A DNA stretch of 64,000 nt from Mesorhizobium sp. Root157 (GTDB taxonomy: Bacteria; Pseudomonadota; Alphaproteobacteria; Rhizobiales; Rhizobiaceae). The position numbers were made by a program, and so were the translations under genes. Under the pieces are notes generated by a model. The model did no database searches and was not told the DNA's origin. It saw nothing but the letters and a program-made list of their open reading frames with translations. This document shows positions 25,028 to 33,993 of the stretch, in pieces (the first letter of the stretch is position 1; each line of letters begins with the position of its first letter). The stretch is taken from assembly GCF_001427385.1 (NCBI RefSeq), contig NZ_LMGJ01000035.1:48383-112382 (forward strand). The letters are read 5' to 3'.

Positions 25028-26041
25028 ATGCACGTCGCGCTTGATACGATGGTAGATACCTTGAAGGCGGCTGCAGAATCCAGCCGGCTTCGCATTCTGG
25101 CGCTGCTGTCGCGCGGCGACCTTACGGTTTCGGACCTTACCGAGATTCTCAATCAGTCGCAGCCGCGCGTCTCGCGCCATTTGAAGCTGCTTCTGGATGC
25201 TGGATTGATCGGGCGATACCAGGAAGGCTCGTGGGCCTTCTTCCGTCTGTCGGATTTCGATGCCTCGCGCGAATTCGTGCTCGGCCTGATTGGCGGTATC
25301 AGCAAGGCCGATCCCCAGGTTGAACGCGACCTTGAGCGTCTGGCTGCCGTCAAGCGCAAGAGGCAAGAGCGGGCGGCGGAGTATTTTTCCGAGAATGCCG
25401 CGAGTTGGGACGAGATTCGTTCGCTGCATGTGCCGGATCGCGCCGTGGAAAATGCGCTTTTGGCCCTGGTCGGCAAGCGCCCATTCCAGTCTATGCTCGA
25501 TCTCGGCACCGGCACTGGCCGGCTTCTGGAGATTTTTGCCCCCCTCTATCGGCGCGGCGTCGGCATCGACATGTCGCGCGAGATGCTGACGGTGGCGCGC
25601 GCCAATCTCGATAAGGCCGGGGTTACCAATGCGCAGGTTCGGCAAGGCGACATCTTTGCCCCTCCGGTCGAGCGCGATGCCTTCGATCTGGTGAGCATCC
25701 ACCAGGTGCTGCATTACCTGGACGATCCGGGCAGGGCGATTGGCGAGGCAGCGCGGCTTTTGCGGCCTTCGGGTCGGCTGGTCATTGTCGATTTCGCCTC
25801 GCACACACTGGAGTTCCTGCGCGAGGAACACGCCCATCAGCGCCTCGGCTTTTCCGACAAGCAGATTGCCGAGTGGCTGAACGACGCTGGCCTTGATGTG
25901 GAGAACAGCCAGGATTTCGCGCCAAGCGGCAAGGGCGAGGCAAAATTGACGGTCAAGCTCTGGCTTGGCCGCGACAGGCGCATCCTGATCGCCGACCCAT
26001 CCGACGACACGCAATCCACCAGAATCGGGGAAATCGCCTGA
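25028..26041 (+). CDS. ArsR-type regulator fused to SAM-methyltransferase domain (SahR-like)
   Basis: This 337-residue protein has an ArsR winged helix in residues 1-90 (SRLRILALLSRGDL, LNQSQPRVSRHLKLLLDAGL) and a class I SAM-fold domain from about 140 (MLDLGTGTGRLLEIFAP, VSIHQVLHYLDDP). This fusion directly before metF is the architecture reported for SahR, which senses S-adenosylhomocysteine and controls the methionine/SAM cycle in proteobacteria. No metal-binding cysteines of ArsR type are seen. Its stop overlaps the metF start by one base (TGATG). The methyltransferase domain is probably a ligand sensor, but catalysis is not excluded. Confidence 0.85.
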   Translation: MHVALDTMVDTLKAAAESSRLRILALLSRGDLTVSDLTEILNQSQPRVSRHLKLLLDAGLIGRYQEGSWAFFRLSDFDASREFVLGLIGGISKADPQVERDLERLAAVKRKRQERAAEYFSENAASWDEIRSLHVPDRAVENALLALVGKRPFQSMLDLGTGTGRLLEIFAPLYRRGVGIDMSREMLTVARANLDKAGVTNAQVRQGDIFAPPVERDAFDLVSIHQVLHYLDDPGRAIGEAARLLRPSGRLVIVDFASHTLEFLREEHAHQRLGFSDKQIAEWLNDAGLDVENSQDFAPSGKGEAKLTVKLWLGRDRRILIADPSDDTQSTRIGEIA

Positions 26042-26964
26042 TGAGCCAGTTCCGTTTTTCACGCCGGCCCGACATTGGCGACAAGATTCGGGTTTCCTTC
26101 GAGTTCTTCCCGCCGAAGACCGATGAGATGGAGAAGCGCTTGTGGGAGACTGTGACGCGGCTGGAGCCGCTGAGGCCGCAGTTCGTCTCCGTGACCTATG
26201 GCGCGGGCGGCTCGACCCGCGAAAGGACGGCGCGCACCGTGGCGCGCATTCTCGGCGAGACGGGTTTGCATCCGGCGGCCCATCTGACCTGTATCGATGC
26301 AGGCCGGGAAGAGGTCGACGAGGTCATCAAACAGTTTGTGGACCTTGGCATTACGCGCTTCGTCGCCCTGCGCGGCGATCCGGCCGCTGGCGTCGGCACC
26401 CGCTACCAGCCGCATCCGGAAGGCTATGCCAACGGCGCGGATATGGTTTCGGCACTGCGCCGTCATGGCGACTTCGATATTTCGGTTTCCGCCTACCCGG
26501 AGAAGCATCCAGAGAGCCCGGACTTCGCCACCGACATCGAAATGCTGAAGCGAAAGGTCGATAACGGGGCCACTCGCGCCATCACCCAGTTCTTCTTCGA
26601 TAACGATGTCTATGAACGTTATGTCGAAAGGGTGCGGCGTGCGGGCATCTATATTCCCATCGTGCCGGGCATTCTGCCGGTACACAATATCTCGCAGGTG
26701 GCGAACTTCTCCGAGCGTGCGGGCGCCCATGTGCCTGCGTGGTTGCGCGAGCGCTTCGAGGGGCTTGAGTCCGATCCGCAGACGCATGCACTGGTGGCAT
26801 CCGCCGTTGCGGCCGAACAGGTCCTGGATCTGGTCGAGCGTGGGGTGGGCGATTTCCACTTCTACACGATGAACCGCGCCGATCTTGCCTTCGCCGTGTG
26901 TCACATGATCGGCATCCGTTCACATCGCCCGGCGATAGGCTCGGCAAATTCGGCCGCAGCGTAG
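26041..26964 (+). CDS. metF: Methylenetetrahydrofolate reductase
   Basis: This 307-residue FAD-dependent TIM-barrel enzyme makes 5-methyl-THF for methionine synthesis. Diagnostic stretches are VSFEFFPPKT, FVSVTYGAGGSTRERT, HLTCIDA, ITRFVALRGDP, ITQFFFDNDVYERYVERV and FHFYTMNRADL. It is coupled to the SahR-like regulator by a TGATG overlap, which fits control by SAH levels. A strong terminator follows. Confidence 0.96.
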   Translation: MSQFRFSRRPDIGDKIRVSFEFFPPKTDEMEKRLWETVTRLEPLRPQFVSVTYGAGGSTRERTARTVARILGETGLHPAAHLTCIDAGREEVDEVIKQFVDLGITRFVALRGDPAAGVGTRYQPHPEGYANGADMVSALRRHGDFDISVSAYPEKHPESPDFATDIEMLKRKVDNGATRAITQFFFDNDVYERYVERVRRAGIYIPIVPGILPVHNISQVANFSERAGAHVPAWLRERFEGLESDPQTHALVASAVAAEQVLDLVERGVGDFHFYTMNRADLAFAVCHMIGIRSHRPAIGSANSAAA

Positions 26965-26980
26965 GCAGTGGTTTGACGCA

Positions 26981-27012
26981 AAAAAGGCCGGGCATAAACC
27001 CGGCCTTTTCGT
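26981..27012 (+). terminator. Intrinsic terminator after metF
   Basis: AAAAGGCCGGG, a CATAAA loop and CCCGGCCTTTT form an 11-bp stem, followed by further T-rich sequence. The A-run on the other side could let it also end the leftward microprotein transcript. Confidence 0.88.
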
Positions 27013-27055
27013 CTTTTTTGCTTTTGTTAGGTGCTAGCCTACTCCGCTCCAGCGG

Positions 27056-27142
27056 TTATGGAAGAACGCCCATGATCAGGGCGCCGATAAAAGCAAATGC
27101 AGCGCAGATCATTAGTGCGTTGATTGGCCTCGTCAGTCCCAT
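27056..27142 (-). CDS. 28-residue hydrophobic membrane microprotein
   Basis: This frame was found by reading the gap between metF and the EamA transporter. It encodes 28 residues starting MGLTRPINALMIC, continuing as one hydrophobic helix (AAFAFIGALIMGVLP), and stops at TAA. A perfect AGGAGG (27149-27154 on the reverse strand) sits six bases before the ATG. A plausible promoter lies just upstream. A short basic head followed by a single transmembrane helix is typical of small bitopic membrane proteins. I know of no function. Confidence 0.68.
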   Translation of the reverse strand: MGLTRPINALMICAAFAFIGALIMGVLP

Positions 27143-27173
27143 GGATAGCCTCCTCTTGAAAAGCTATGGCCGG

Positions 27174-27201
27174 AATCTAGAAGCATTTCAGCCACAGGCA
27201 A
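27174..27201 (-). promoter_or_regulatory. Candidate promoter of the membrane microprotein
   Basis: On the reverse strand TTGCCT (27196-27201) and TAGATT (27174-27179) are 16 bases apart, about 30 bases before the microprotein start. Confidence 0.4.
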
Positions 27202-27323
27202 GTGGAAAATGTGCTGCATTGCGACGCAATTGTGGAATTTTCGACCAGTTTTGGACGTTAGGCTTTGAAATTCCTTGGCAAACCGCACGTGCCGGACTGT
27301 GAATAAATTGTGGCGCGATCGTG

Positions 27324-28241
27324 TCATTTTTTGTGAAGCAGGCGGCCATCAATGGTCACGAGGCCAAGCGCGATGACAACCATGCCGGCGATCTCGAACA
27401 ATTCCAGATGTTCACCAAGGAAGGTCACGCCAAGCAGTATCGCACTCACCGGAACGATAAGCGTGACCAGCGAGGCGTTGGTCGCGCCGGCCGAGGCGAT
27501 AATGTTGAAATAGAGAATATAGGCTACGGCAGTCGACAGAAGCGCCAGACCCAGTACCGCCGCCCAGACCGGCAAGCTTGCTGAGAAGAGACCGTCCGGC
27601 CCGTGGACCACCAGAACGACGGGGATCATGATGATCGTGGAAGCGGTGAGTTGCCCGGTGGCGACGACCGGCGACGGTACATCCTTGAACCGCCGCGCGA
27701 CCATAAGCGCCACGGCGTAAGAGAAGGAGGCGCCGACAAGCGCGAACTTGGCCCAAACGGAACCGTCGAGGCCGGCCATCAGGCCGGGACCGATCATGAT
27801 GGCGGTTCCGGCTATGCCAAGCGCGATGCCGGCGACCTTGCTCAACGACAGCCTTTCGTCGACAGTGAAGAAGTTGGCGACGATCAGCGTCCAGAACGGC
27901 GTTGTCGCATTCAGCACCGATGCCAGACCCGCACCGAGTTCGGTCTGGCCTGCGAAGATAAGGGAGAAGGGAATGACGTTGTTGGCAAGCGCCAGCAAGA
28001 AAAACAGGCTGGTGTGTTTGAATGCGAGGCGAAAGGACGGTCCGCGCACTGCTAGATAAAGCTGGAGCGCGGCTGCGGCGATCGCAACACGAAACAGCAC
28101 CAGAACGATCGGGTGAACTTCAGCGACGGAAATGCGGGCGAAAAAAAACGATCCGCCCCATATCGCGCCGAGAAGCAGAAGTTGCGCCCAGTCCTTTAGC
28201 GCCATTGGTCCGCGCTGCACTGTTTCGGCTACTACTGTCAT
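27324..28241 (-). CDS. EamA/DMT family transporter
   Basis: This 305-residue protein has ten predicted membrane helices in two EamA repeats (WAQLLLLGAIWGGSFFFARI opens repeat one and FALVGASFSYAVALMVARRF repeat two). Members export or import small metabolites, often amino acids. I start at ATG 28241, where AGGCGG lies upstream. The frame stays open to 28388 but the extra 49 residues are not typical of the family. The substrate is unknown. The divergent PLP decarboxylase may hint at a polyamine or amino acid, which is only a guess. Confidence 0.85.
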   Translation of the reverse strand: MTVVAETVQRGPMALKDWAQLLLLGAIWGGSFFFARISVAEVHPIVLVLFRVAIAAAALQLYLAVRGPSFRLAFKHTSLFFLLALANNVIPFSLIFAGQTELGAGLASVLNATTPFWTLIVANFFTVDERLSLSKVAGIALGIAGTAIMIGPGLMAGLDGSVWAKFALVGASFSYAVALMVARRFKDVPSPVVATGQLTASTIIMIPVVLVVHGPDGLFSASLPVWAAVLGLALLSTAVAYILYFNIIASAGATNASLVTLIVPVSAILLGVTFLGEHLELFEIAGMVVIALGLVTIDGRLLHKK

Positions 28242-28452
28242 CGAACCGCCTGTGAAGGAATGCGCCGGATTGCGCGTTGTGTTGGATTCCATAGACACGT
28301 TACCGCTGGCCGCCACCCGAAACCCACGCGTTGCACAACTCGCTGGCTTGGTGAGATTTAACCCCGTCATGACATCAGAGCGAGGCAAAGAGGGGTTTTC
28401 ATTCCTTGCCAGCCCGGATTAGTTTTGCGCGCTGAAACAGGGATTTTGCCTC

Positions 28453-29673
28453 ATGCAGCGATTCGAGAATGCACGTGCCGCGGCGCTGGCGCTTCGCCCG
28501 GACGAGCCGGTCTACTGCTTCCGGCCCCAGGTTCTGAAGGCTGATGCCGTCCAGTTCATGGGCATGTTTGCAGGCAAGACCGCCTATGCCGTCAAGACCA
28601 ATGGCGAGCCTATAGTGCTCAAGGCGCTTGTAGAGGCGGGCGTCACGGCCTTCGACGTTGCATCACCGGGAGAATTCGCGGCGGTACGCGAGGTTTCGGC
28701 GGATGCGGAAATGCTCTATATGCACCCCGTGAAGGCGCAGTCCGACATCAAGCTGGCGCTGGAAAAATATCGTATCCGTGTCATCGCTGTGGACCATGAG
28801 GACGAAATCACCAAGCTGACGCGGGTGGTGCGGGCGCTCGACATCGATCCGGCCGCGATCACCGTCTTCGTGCGCGTGCAGACCAAGGGTCATGCCGCCT
28901 ACGAATTGTCCAAGAAATTCGGTGCGGGGCCGGCCTATGCGGTCGAGCTGGGCGAACGGCTGGCACGCACCGGTTACAAGGTCGGGCTCTGCTTCCACGT
29001 TGGCAGCCAGATCGAAGACCCGGATACTTATGAGAGGGCGCTGGCTTCCGCCGACTGGGTGCGCAACCGGCTGAGTTTCGAGCTTGCGGGCCTTGATGTC
29101 GGTGGCGGCTTTCCGGCCGAATACGGTCACGATCCGAACCGCAAGAAGATCGAGATGCCCTCGCTTGGGCAAATCATGTCGCGCCTGTCAGGAGACCTGA
29201 AGGAATATCAGTTCGATCAGATGCCACTGGTGGCGGAGCCGGGTCGGGTAATCGCTGCGCGCTGCCTTTCGCTGATCGTGCGCGTGCTTCTGCGAAAGGG
29301 CAGGCGGCTCTACATCAACGACGGCATCTGGGCATCGCTGTCGGATTCCTGGACAGGCAAGATCACGCTGCCCGCCAGGTTCATTCCCGATCCGGCGATC
29401 CGCTCGCGCAACGGTTCGGAAAAGACGATCGTTCCCTTCAAGGTGTGCGGGGCAACCTGCGATTCCGTCGACATCCTGTCACGCCCGTTCTGGCTGCCGG
29501 AAACGGTCGACACCGGTGACTGGATCGAAATCGGCCATATCGGGGCCTATTCGCTTTCGCTGCGCACGCATTTCAACGGATTTTACCCCAACACCTTTGT
29601 CGAGGTCATAACGCCGTTCGACGAGGGCGATGCACCGGAGGGATTTGCCAGCCTGGAGACGATGGCGGAATAG
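28453..29673 (+). CDS. Type III PLP decarboxylase (ornithine/lysine/diaminopimelate decarboxylase family)
   Basis: This 406-residue fold-III enzyme has PLP lysine K48 in AYAVKTN, the cofactor-phosphate segment LDVGGGFPAEYG, FHVGSQIEDP and the active-site cysteine segment VCGATCDSVDIL. It would decarboxylate a basic amino acid such as ornithine or lysine to a diamine. Some motifs depart from the classic ODC (VCGATCDSVD rather than GPTCDGLD), so substrate choice is uncertain. It ends two bases before the convergent MltB-like gene. Confidence 0.82.
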   Translation: MQRFENARAAALALRPDEPVYCFRPQVLKADAVQFMGMFAGKTAYAVKTNGEPIVLKALVEAGVTAFDVASPGEFAAVREVSADAEMLYMHPVKAQSDIKLALEKYRIRVIAVDHEDEITKLTRVVRALDIDPAAITVFVRVQTKGHAAYELSKKFGAGPAYAVELGERLARTGYKVGLCFHVGSQIEDPDTYERALASADWVRNRLSFELAGLDVGGGFPAEYGHDPNRKKIEMPSLGQIMSRLSGDLKEYQFDQMPLVAEPGRVIAARCLSLIVRVLLRKGRRLYINDGIWASLSDSWTGKITLPARFIPDPAIRSRNGSEKTIVPFKVCGATCDSVDILSRPFWLPETVDTGDWIEIGHIGAYSLSLRTHFNGFYPNTFVEVITPFDEGDAPEGFASLETMAE

Positions 29674-29675
29674 GG

Positions 29676-30851
29676 CTACAACTTCGCCAGCAACTCTTCG
29701 GTCGGCCAACCATCGACGGCAAGGCCGAGTTTCATCTGTTCCTGGCGCACCGCCTCGCGGGTGTTGGTGCCGAGAATGCCATCGACCGTACCGACATCGT
29801 AGCCTTTGGCCTCCAGCTTTGCCTGAAGCTCCCTCATGAGGTCGCCGTTCAAGCCCGGCTCCGGGGATCGCGGATCGTAGGGCGGAGCACCTGCGAGTCG
29901 CGTCGCAAGCACCGCTGCCGTCAAAGCGTAGGTGAAGGACTGGTTCCACTGCAGATAAACATCGAAATTGTCGTAGGCGAGGAAGGCAGGCCCCTTGCGG
30001 CCCATCGGCAGCGCCAGCCCAGCCCGCAGGCCGTTGTCCACCAAGGGCGTGCCGTCCGAACGAGTGACGCCCCATTCAGCCCATTGCGCTAGCGGCAACT
30101 TGTTGGTGCGGCCGGTCTGGTCCCAAGGCAATTGGTCAGGAACACGGACCTCCTCGATCCACGGCTGGTCGCGCTTCCATCCGTGTGACAGTACCTTGTT
30201 GGCGGTGGTCATGATGGCATCCGGAGCGCTGCCGCGCAGGTCAATCACGCCGTCGGCATCGCCATCGGTGCCGCGGGCCAGATAGTCGGACGGAAGGATC
30301 TGCGTCTGCCCTATTTCTCCGGCCCAAGCGCCCTTCACATCGGCCGGCAGGACACCGCGATCGATGAGGGTGAGCAAGGGAACGAGTTGAGGCCTGAACA
30401 ATTGCGGCCGGCGACAGTCATGAGCAAGCGTGACCAGCGCGCTCAGCGTGTGGAAGTCCCCTTGGACCGCGCCAAAGTCAGTTTCCAGCGCCCAAAAGGC
30501 CGCAATGATAGGCGGTTGCACACCGAACTGTTGGTCGGCACGAGCAAATATGTCGGCGTATTTCTTGAGATTGGCCGCACCTTGCTTGAGGCGGTAATCG
30601 GAAATCATGCGCCCTGAAAATTGGGTGAAGGTCTGAGAAAAGACCCCTTGGGCACGGTCCCGGGCCAGAACCTTCGGGTCGATTGAAGCAGCTTCGAGTG
30701 CCTGCAGTCCCACTGATCCTACGCCTGTGGCCCTGGCTTCGGTGGCGACGTCTTGTTTCCAGGCTTCGAAGTCGCCTCCACATTGCTGAGCCATTGCCGA
30801 ACCGGTCGCGGCTGACAGCAGTGCCGCGAAAACAATCGAATGCAGTCGCAT
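29676..30851 (-). CDS. Lytic murein transglycosylase, MltB-like with peptidoglycan-binding tail
   Basis: This 391-residue protein has a signal peptide (MRLHSIVFAALLSAATGSAMA). The SLT_2 domain carries the catalytic glutamate E123 in AFWALETDFG and the family segments GEIGQTQILPSDYL and ANKVLSHGWKRDQPW. A C-terminal PG_binding_1 repeat follows (LQAKLEAKGYDVGTVDGILG). It cuts glycan strands with 1,6-anhydro-muramyl ends in the periplasm. It lies before a GH25 gene in the same direction. Confidence 0.9.
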   Translation of the reverse strand: MRLHSIVFAALLSAATGSAMAQQCGGDFEAWKQDVATEARATGVGSVGLQALEAASIDPKVLARDRAQGVFSQTFTQFSGRMISDYRLKQGAANLKKYADIFARADQQFGVQPPIIAAFWALETDFGAVQGDFHTLSALVTLAHDCRRPQLFRPQLVPLLTLIDRGVLPADVKGAWAGEIGQTQILPSDYLARGTDGDADGVIDLRGSAPDAIMTTANKVLSHGWKRDQPWIEEVRVPDQLPWDQTGRTNKLPLAQWAEWGVTRSDGTPLVDNGLRAGLALPMGRKGPAFLAYDNFDVYLQWNQSFTYALTAAVLATRLAGAPPYDPRSPEPGLNGDLMRELQAKLEAKGYDVGTVDGILGTNTREAVRQEQMKLGLAVDGWPTEELLAKL

Positions 30852-30947
30852 GGTAACCTTCCGGGGGTGACGATGGCTTTGGTCTTAGATGCCTGTGGCG
30901 CTGCGTGCGCCGCTATTCAGTCGAAAAGCAGGCTAGTGGCGCGGTTG

Positions 30948-31739
30948 TCAACGGGTGTTCTGCCGCAGCCACTTGTTCCATGCCGTCTCGGAACCGTTGA
31001 AGACGTTGATGTCGGCGTTGCCTCTTATGCCGGGCACGACGCCAGTACCGGTGTACTGCCAGAAGGTGAAGGGATGGCTGCCGTACCGCTCTGTCGGGTG
31101 GCCGGCAACCGAACGCAGCCAGTAAGGATAGCCTCTGAAGGTCGAAAGGTTGTTGTCGTCGAAAAAGTCGATCGAGGTGTAGATGATCGGCTTCTTGCCA
31201 TAGTGTTTCTCGACGATCGACAGGAAGGTGCTCATTTCGGCGCGCACGGTTTCGGGGCTGGGCCGCAGCCTGCAAGTCGGCGAAAGCGGGTTCCATTCCA
31301 TATCGAGAACCGGCGGCATGGCTGAACGGTCGTTCGGCACGTTCTGGATGAACCAGCGTGCCTGTTCTGCGGCCGGCCGGCAGAAATAATAGAAATGATA
31401 GGCGGCGCGGGGGACGCCTGCCAACTTGGTGCCGCGCCAGTGGTCGTCGAAATAGTCGTCGATGCGGTCGCCGCCCTCTGTCGCCTTGATGAAGGCAAAC
31501 GAGATGCCGCTTGCCTTGGCCTGGCGCCAATCGATTGAAGTCTGGTATTTCGAAACATCGGTGCCATGGACAGCGTAATGCCACGGCGCGGCGCTTTCCC
31601 ATTTGTGCGGGTCGCTGTCCTGAAACCTTGGCGCACGTCCGGTGACCGAAGCTCCCGACCCACCAATGGGAGCAAGGGCGTCGATGGTCGTGCAAGCACT
31701 GAGCAGCATCCACACAACAAGCAGCGCAAGTCGGCGCAT
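30948..31739 (-). CDS. GH25 family lysozyme, putative lipoprotein
   Basis: This 263-residue protein starts MRRLALLVVWMLLSAC, a lipoprotein signal with lipobox LLSAC, so it is probably anchored in a membrane facing the periplasm. The GH25 barrel follows: GTDVSKYQTSIDW, FAFIKATEGG, the catalytic acidic pair in PVLDMEWN, and FWQYTGTG. It should hydrolyse peptidoglycan N-acetylmuramidic bonds. ATG 31739 is preferred over upstream codons because GGAG precedes it. Confidence 0.9.
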   Translation of the reverse strand: MRRLALLVVWMLLSACTTIDALAPIGGSGASVTGRAPRFQDSDPHKWESAAPWHYAVHGTDVSKYQTSIDWRQAKASGISFAFIKATEGGDRIDDYFDDHWRGTKLAGVPRAAYHFYYFCRPAAEQARWFIQNVPNDRSAMPPVLDMEWNPLSPTCRLRPSPETVRAEMSTFLSIVEKHYGKKPIIYTSIDFFDDNNLSTFRGYPYWLRSVAGHPTERYGSHPFTFWQYTGTGVVPGIRGNADINVFNGSETAWNKWLRQNTR

Positions 31740-31931
31740 CGTTTCTCCAAATCTGTCCGGTCGCAATTCACAAGCGGAGGAGGCGCCTTACGGTCTGCCG
31801 TTCTCTCCTTCTACCGCCACCCTGACACAACGTCATCCGCCAACATGGTTGATATTCGATTGATGACGCTCGACAGAACCGGAAAATTGAGAGAGCAATG
31901 GCGACAGGACTGTGGTTTGCAAAGGGTCGGA

Positions 31932-33320
31932 ATGCGGCTTGTCTTCAAGTTTCTCGAATGGCTGCTGGTGCTGTTCGTCCTTGCAATCATCGGGGTGTTC
32001 GCCTGGCTCTATTTCGTCCCGCCGGACCTGATCCGTGTCGGGTCCGGCTATTCGGCCAAGATAGTCTGCTCCAATGTGTTCCTTGCCGGTCGTAATGCTG
32101 ATGAGGTGTTGGCGATCGATGTGCAGGCGCCAGGCCATCCCTTGCTCAAGCTGATGTCTGTTTCCGTTGACAGGGAAGCGGGCACGGTTTCCGCAGGCTT
32201 GTTCGGAATTCTGGGCAATAGTGTTGCGGTGGTGCGCGATGGCCTTGGCTGCGCCAATGCGCCTGACGGCGATGTAGTTAGGGCACGCGCGCTCACGGGG
32301 CCGGTGTTGCCGCCTTCATCTCCTGTCGATGCGCTTTGGCCTGAAGGCGAGCGTGTCGAGCCGTCGCAGGCTGCCGAGCTTGCCGCCATCCTCGACGATG
32401 AGGCTCTAGCCGGTGAGGGGATGCGCGCCATCGTGGTGGTCAAGGACGGCCGTATCGTTGGTGAACGCTATGGCGACGGGTTTTCGCAACGGACGCCGCT
32501 GCTAGGCTGGTCGATGACCAAGACGGTCAACGCGGCAATCCTCGGAACACTGGTCAGGGATGGCAAGATCAGGCTGGGCAGCCAGCAACTTGTCGAGCCG
32601 TGGGGTGCTGATGAACGTGCTTCGATCAGCATTTCCGACCTGATGGCGATGTCGAGCGGCCTCGAATTCAACGAGGATTATGGCGATGACGCCGATGTCA
32701 CCCGCATGCTTTATCTGGAGCCGGACATGGCCGGTTTTGCCGCAGCCAAGCCATTGGCTGGCGAAATCGGCAAGGTGTTCTCCTATTCGAGCGGCACGGC
32801 GATGATCCTGTCGAAGCTGTGGCAGAATGCGTTGGGCGATCCGCAAGCTGCTCTTGACTGGCCGCGCAAGGCGCTGTTCGACCCGATCGGCATGCGCAGT
32901 GCCGTGCTCGAGACGGATGAGAGCGGAACGTTCGTTGGTTCCTCATACCTCTATGCGACAGCGCATGACTGGGCGCGTTTCGGCCAGTTCCTGCTTCAGG
33001 ATGGCCGCTGGAATGGTGCCGAAATACTGCCTCCCGGCTTTGTGTCGTGGATGCGCGAGGTCGCGCCCGCCTCCGATGGCGTTTATGCAAAAGGCCAGTT
33101 GTGGCTTGCGGGGCCTGGAGAAGAAACGCCGGGGGCAATCAAAGGCGCCCAGTTGCCCGAGGACACCTTCTGGCTGGAAGGCCATGACGGTCAGTCGGTG
33201 GCCATCATACCTTCCGAGCGTCTGGTGGTGGTGCGCATGGGCCTGACGCCAGCGAAGCTCAATTACCGGCCACAGAAACTGGTGGCTGCCCTGCTTGCCA
33301 TGGTGCGTCAGCCGCTGTGA
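31932..33320 (+). CDS. Membrane-anchored serine hydrolase (beta-lactamase/PBP-like)
   Basis: This 462-residue protein has one N-terminal membrane helix (FLEWLLVLFVLAIIGVFAWL). The class C-like domain has SxxK in GWSMTKT (S194, K197) and YxS in FSYSSGTAMIL. Members include esterases, D-aminopeptidases and EstB-like enzymes; true beta-lactamase activity should not be assumed. The start at 31932 is supported by AAAGGG. Its last 62 bases overlap the 3' end of the convergent btaB-like gene. Confidence 0.85.
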   Translation: MRLVFKFLEWLLVLFVLAIIGVFAWLYFVPPDLIRVGSGYSAKIVCSNVFLAGRNADEVLAIDVQAPGHPLLKLMSVSVDREAGTVSAGLFGILGNSVAVVRDGLGCANAPDGDVVRARALTGPVLPPSSPVDALWPEGERVEPSQAAELAAILDDEALAGEGMRAIVVVKDGRIVGERYGDGFSQRTPLLGWSMTKTVNAAILGTLVRDGKIRLGSQQLVEPWGADERASISISDLMAMSSGLEFNEDYGDDADVTRMLYLEPDMAGFAAAKPLAGEIGKVFSYSSGTAMILSKLWQNALGDPQAALDWPRKALFDPIGMRSAVLETDESGTFVGSSYLYATAHDWARFGQFLLQDGRWNGAEILPPGFVSWMREVAPASDGVYAKGQLWLAGPGEETPGAIKGAQLPEDTFWLEGHDGQSVAIIPSERLVVVRMGLTPAKLNYRPQKLVAALLAMVRQPL

Positions 33321-33993
33321 GAGGTGCAACGCTTCTGGTCATGATGGCGAGTGACGCGTATCCGAGATAAAGCGTTTCAAAATAGAGGCTTGCACCGCTG
33401 CGCTCAGCTTCCGATTCTAGTACTTGGCGCAAAGAGTCGCGCGGCGTGACCTGGAATTTGGCGAGCCATAAACGAAGCAGGCGTCGGAACCATCGTGGCA
33501 ACCCCTCCTGCCTGCCGAAATCAACGATATGCAACGAGCCGCCCGGACACAGAGCCGCTAGTGCGGCGGCGACCGTTCGTTCCCAGCCTGGAATCATCGA
33601 CAACGAATAGGAGACGAATATCCGGTCGAAACTTCCGATGCCGAACAGGGCATTGGTGTCGAAGTTGGTGGCGTCGCCCTGCGCCAGCAAAACGCGACCA
33701 GACAGGCCATTCCGCTCGATCGATTGCTGGGCCGAAGTCAGCATTTGTGCGGATATGTCGAGGCCGAAAAGGTGAGTACTCGGGAAGCGCCGTGCCGCTC
33801 GGACAAGATTGCGGCCGGTGCCGCAGCCGAGTTCCAGTACCGCGGAATCCGCTGGCGCATTCAGTCCAGCGATAAGGCGGTCGCGACCAAGCAGGTAATA
33901 TTTGCGGGTGAGGTCGTAGATATGGCGCTGCCGGCGGTAGACACCATCCATCAGGGCGGCATGGCTTGCTGCTGGCGTGTCTACAGAACTCAT
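33259..33993 (-). CDS. btaB: BtaB-like S-adenosylmethionine N-methyltransferase
   Basis: This 244-residue class I methyltransferase has motif I VLELGCGTGRNLV, FGLDISAQML and the aspartate in LLAQGDATNFD. The N-terminal MDGVYRRQRHIYDLTRKYYL is typical of BtaB. BtaB trimethylates diacylglyceryl-homoserine to the betaine lipid DGTS. It overlaps the btaA stop by four bases, so it is translated with btaA. The 3' end overlaps the serine hydrolase gene. Confidence 0.9.
   Translation of the reverse strand: MSSVDTPAASHAALMDGVYRRQRHIYDLTRKYYLLGRDRLIAGLNAPADSAVLELGCGTGRNLVRAARRFPSTHLFGLDISAQMLTSAQQSIERNGLSGRVLLAQGDATNFDTNALFGIGSFDRIFVSYSLSMIPGWERTVAAALAALCPGGSLHIVDFGRQEGLPRWFRRLLRLWLAKFQVTPRDSLRQVLESEAERSGASLYFETLYLGYASLAIMTRSVAPLTAADAPWQAGQPPVSVAGN

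Noticed and set aside
31932..33320. Calling the serine hydrolase an antibiotic-resistance beta-lactamase
   Set aside because: SxxK and YxS motifs alone are shared by esterases and peptidases; nothing points to beta-lactam resistance.
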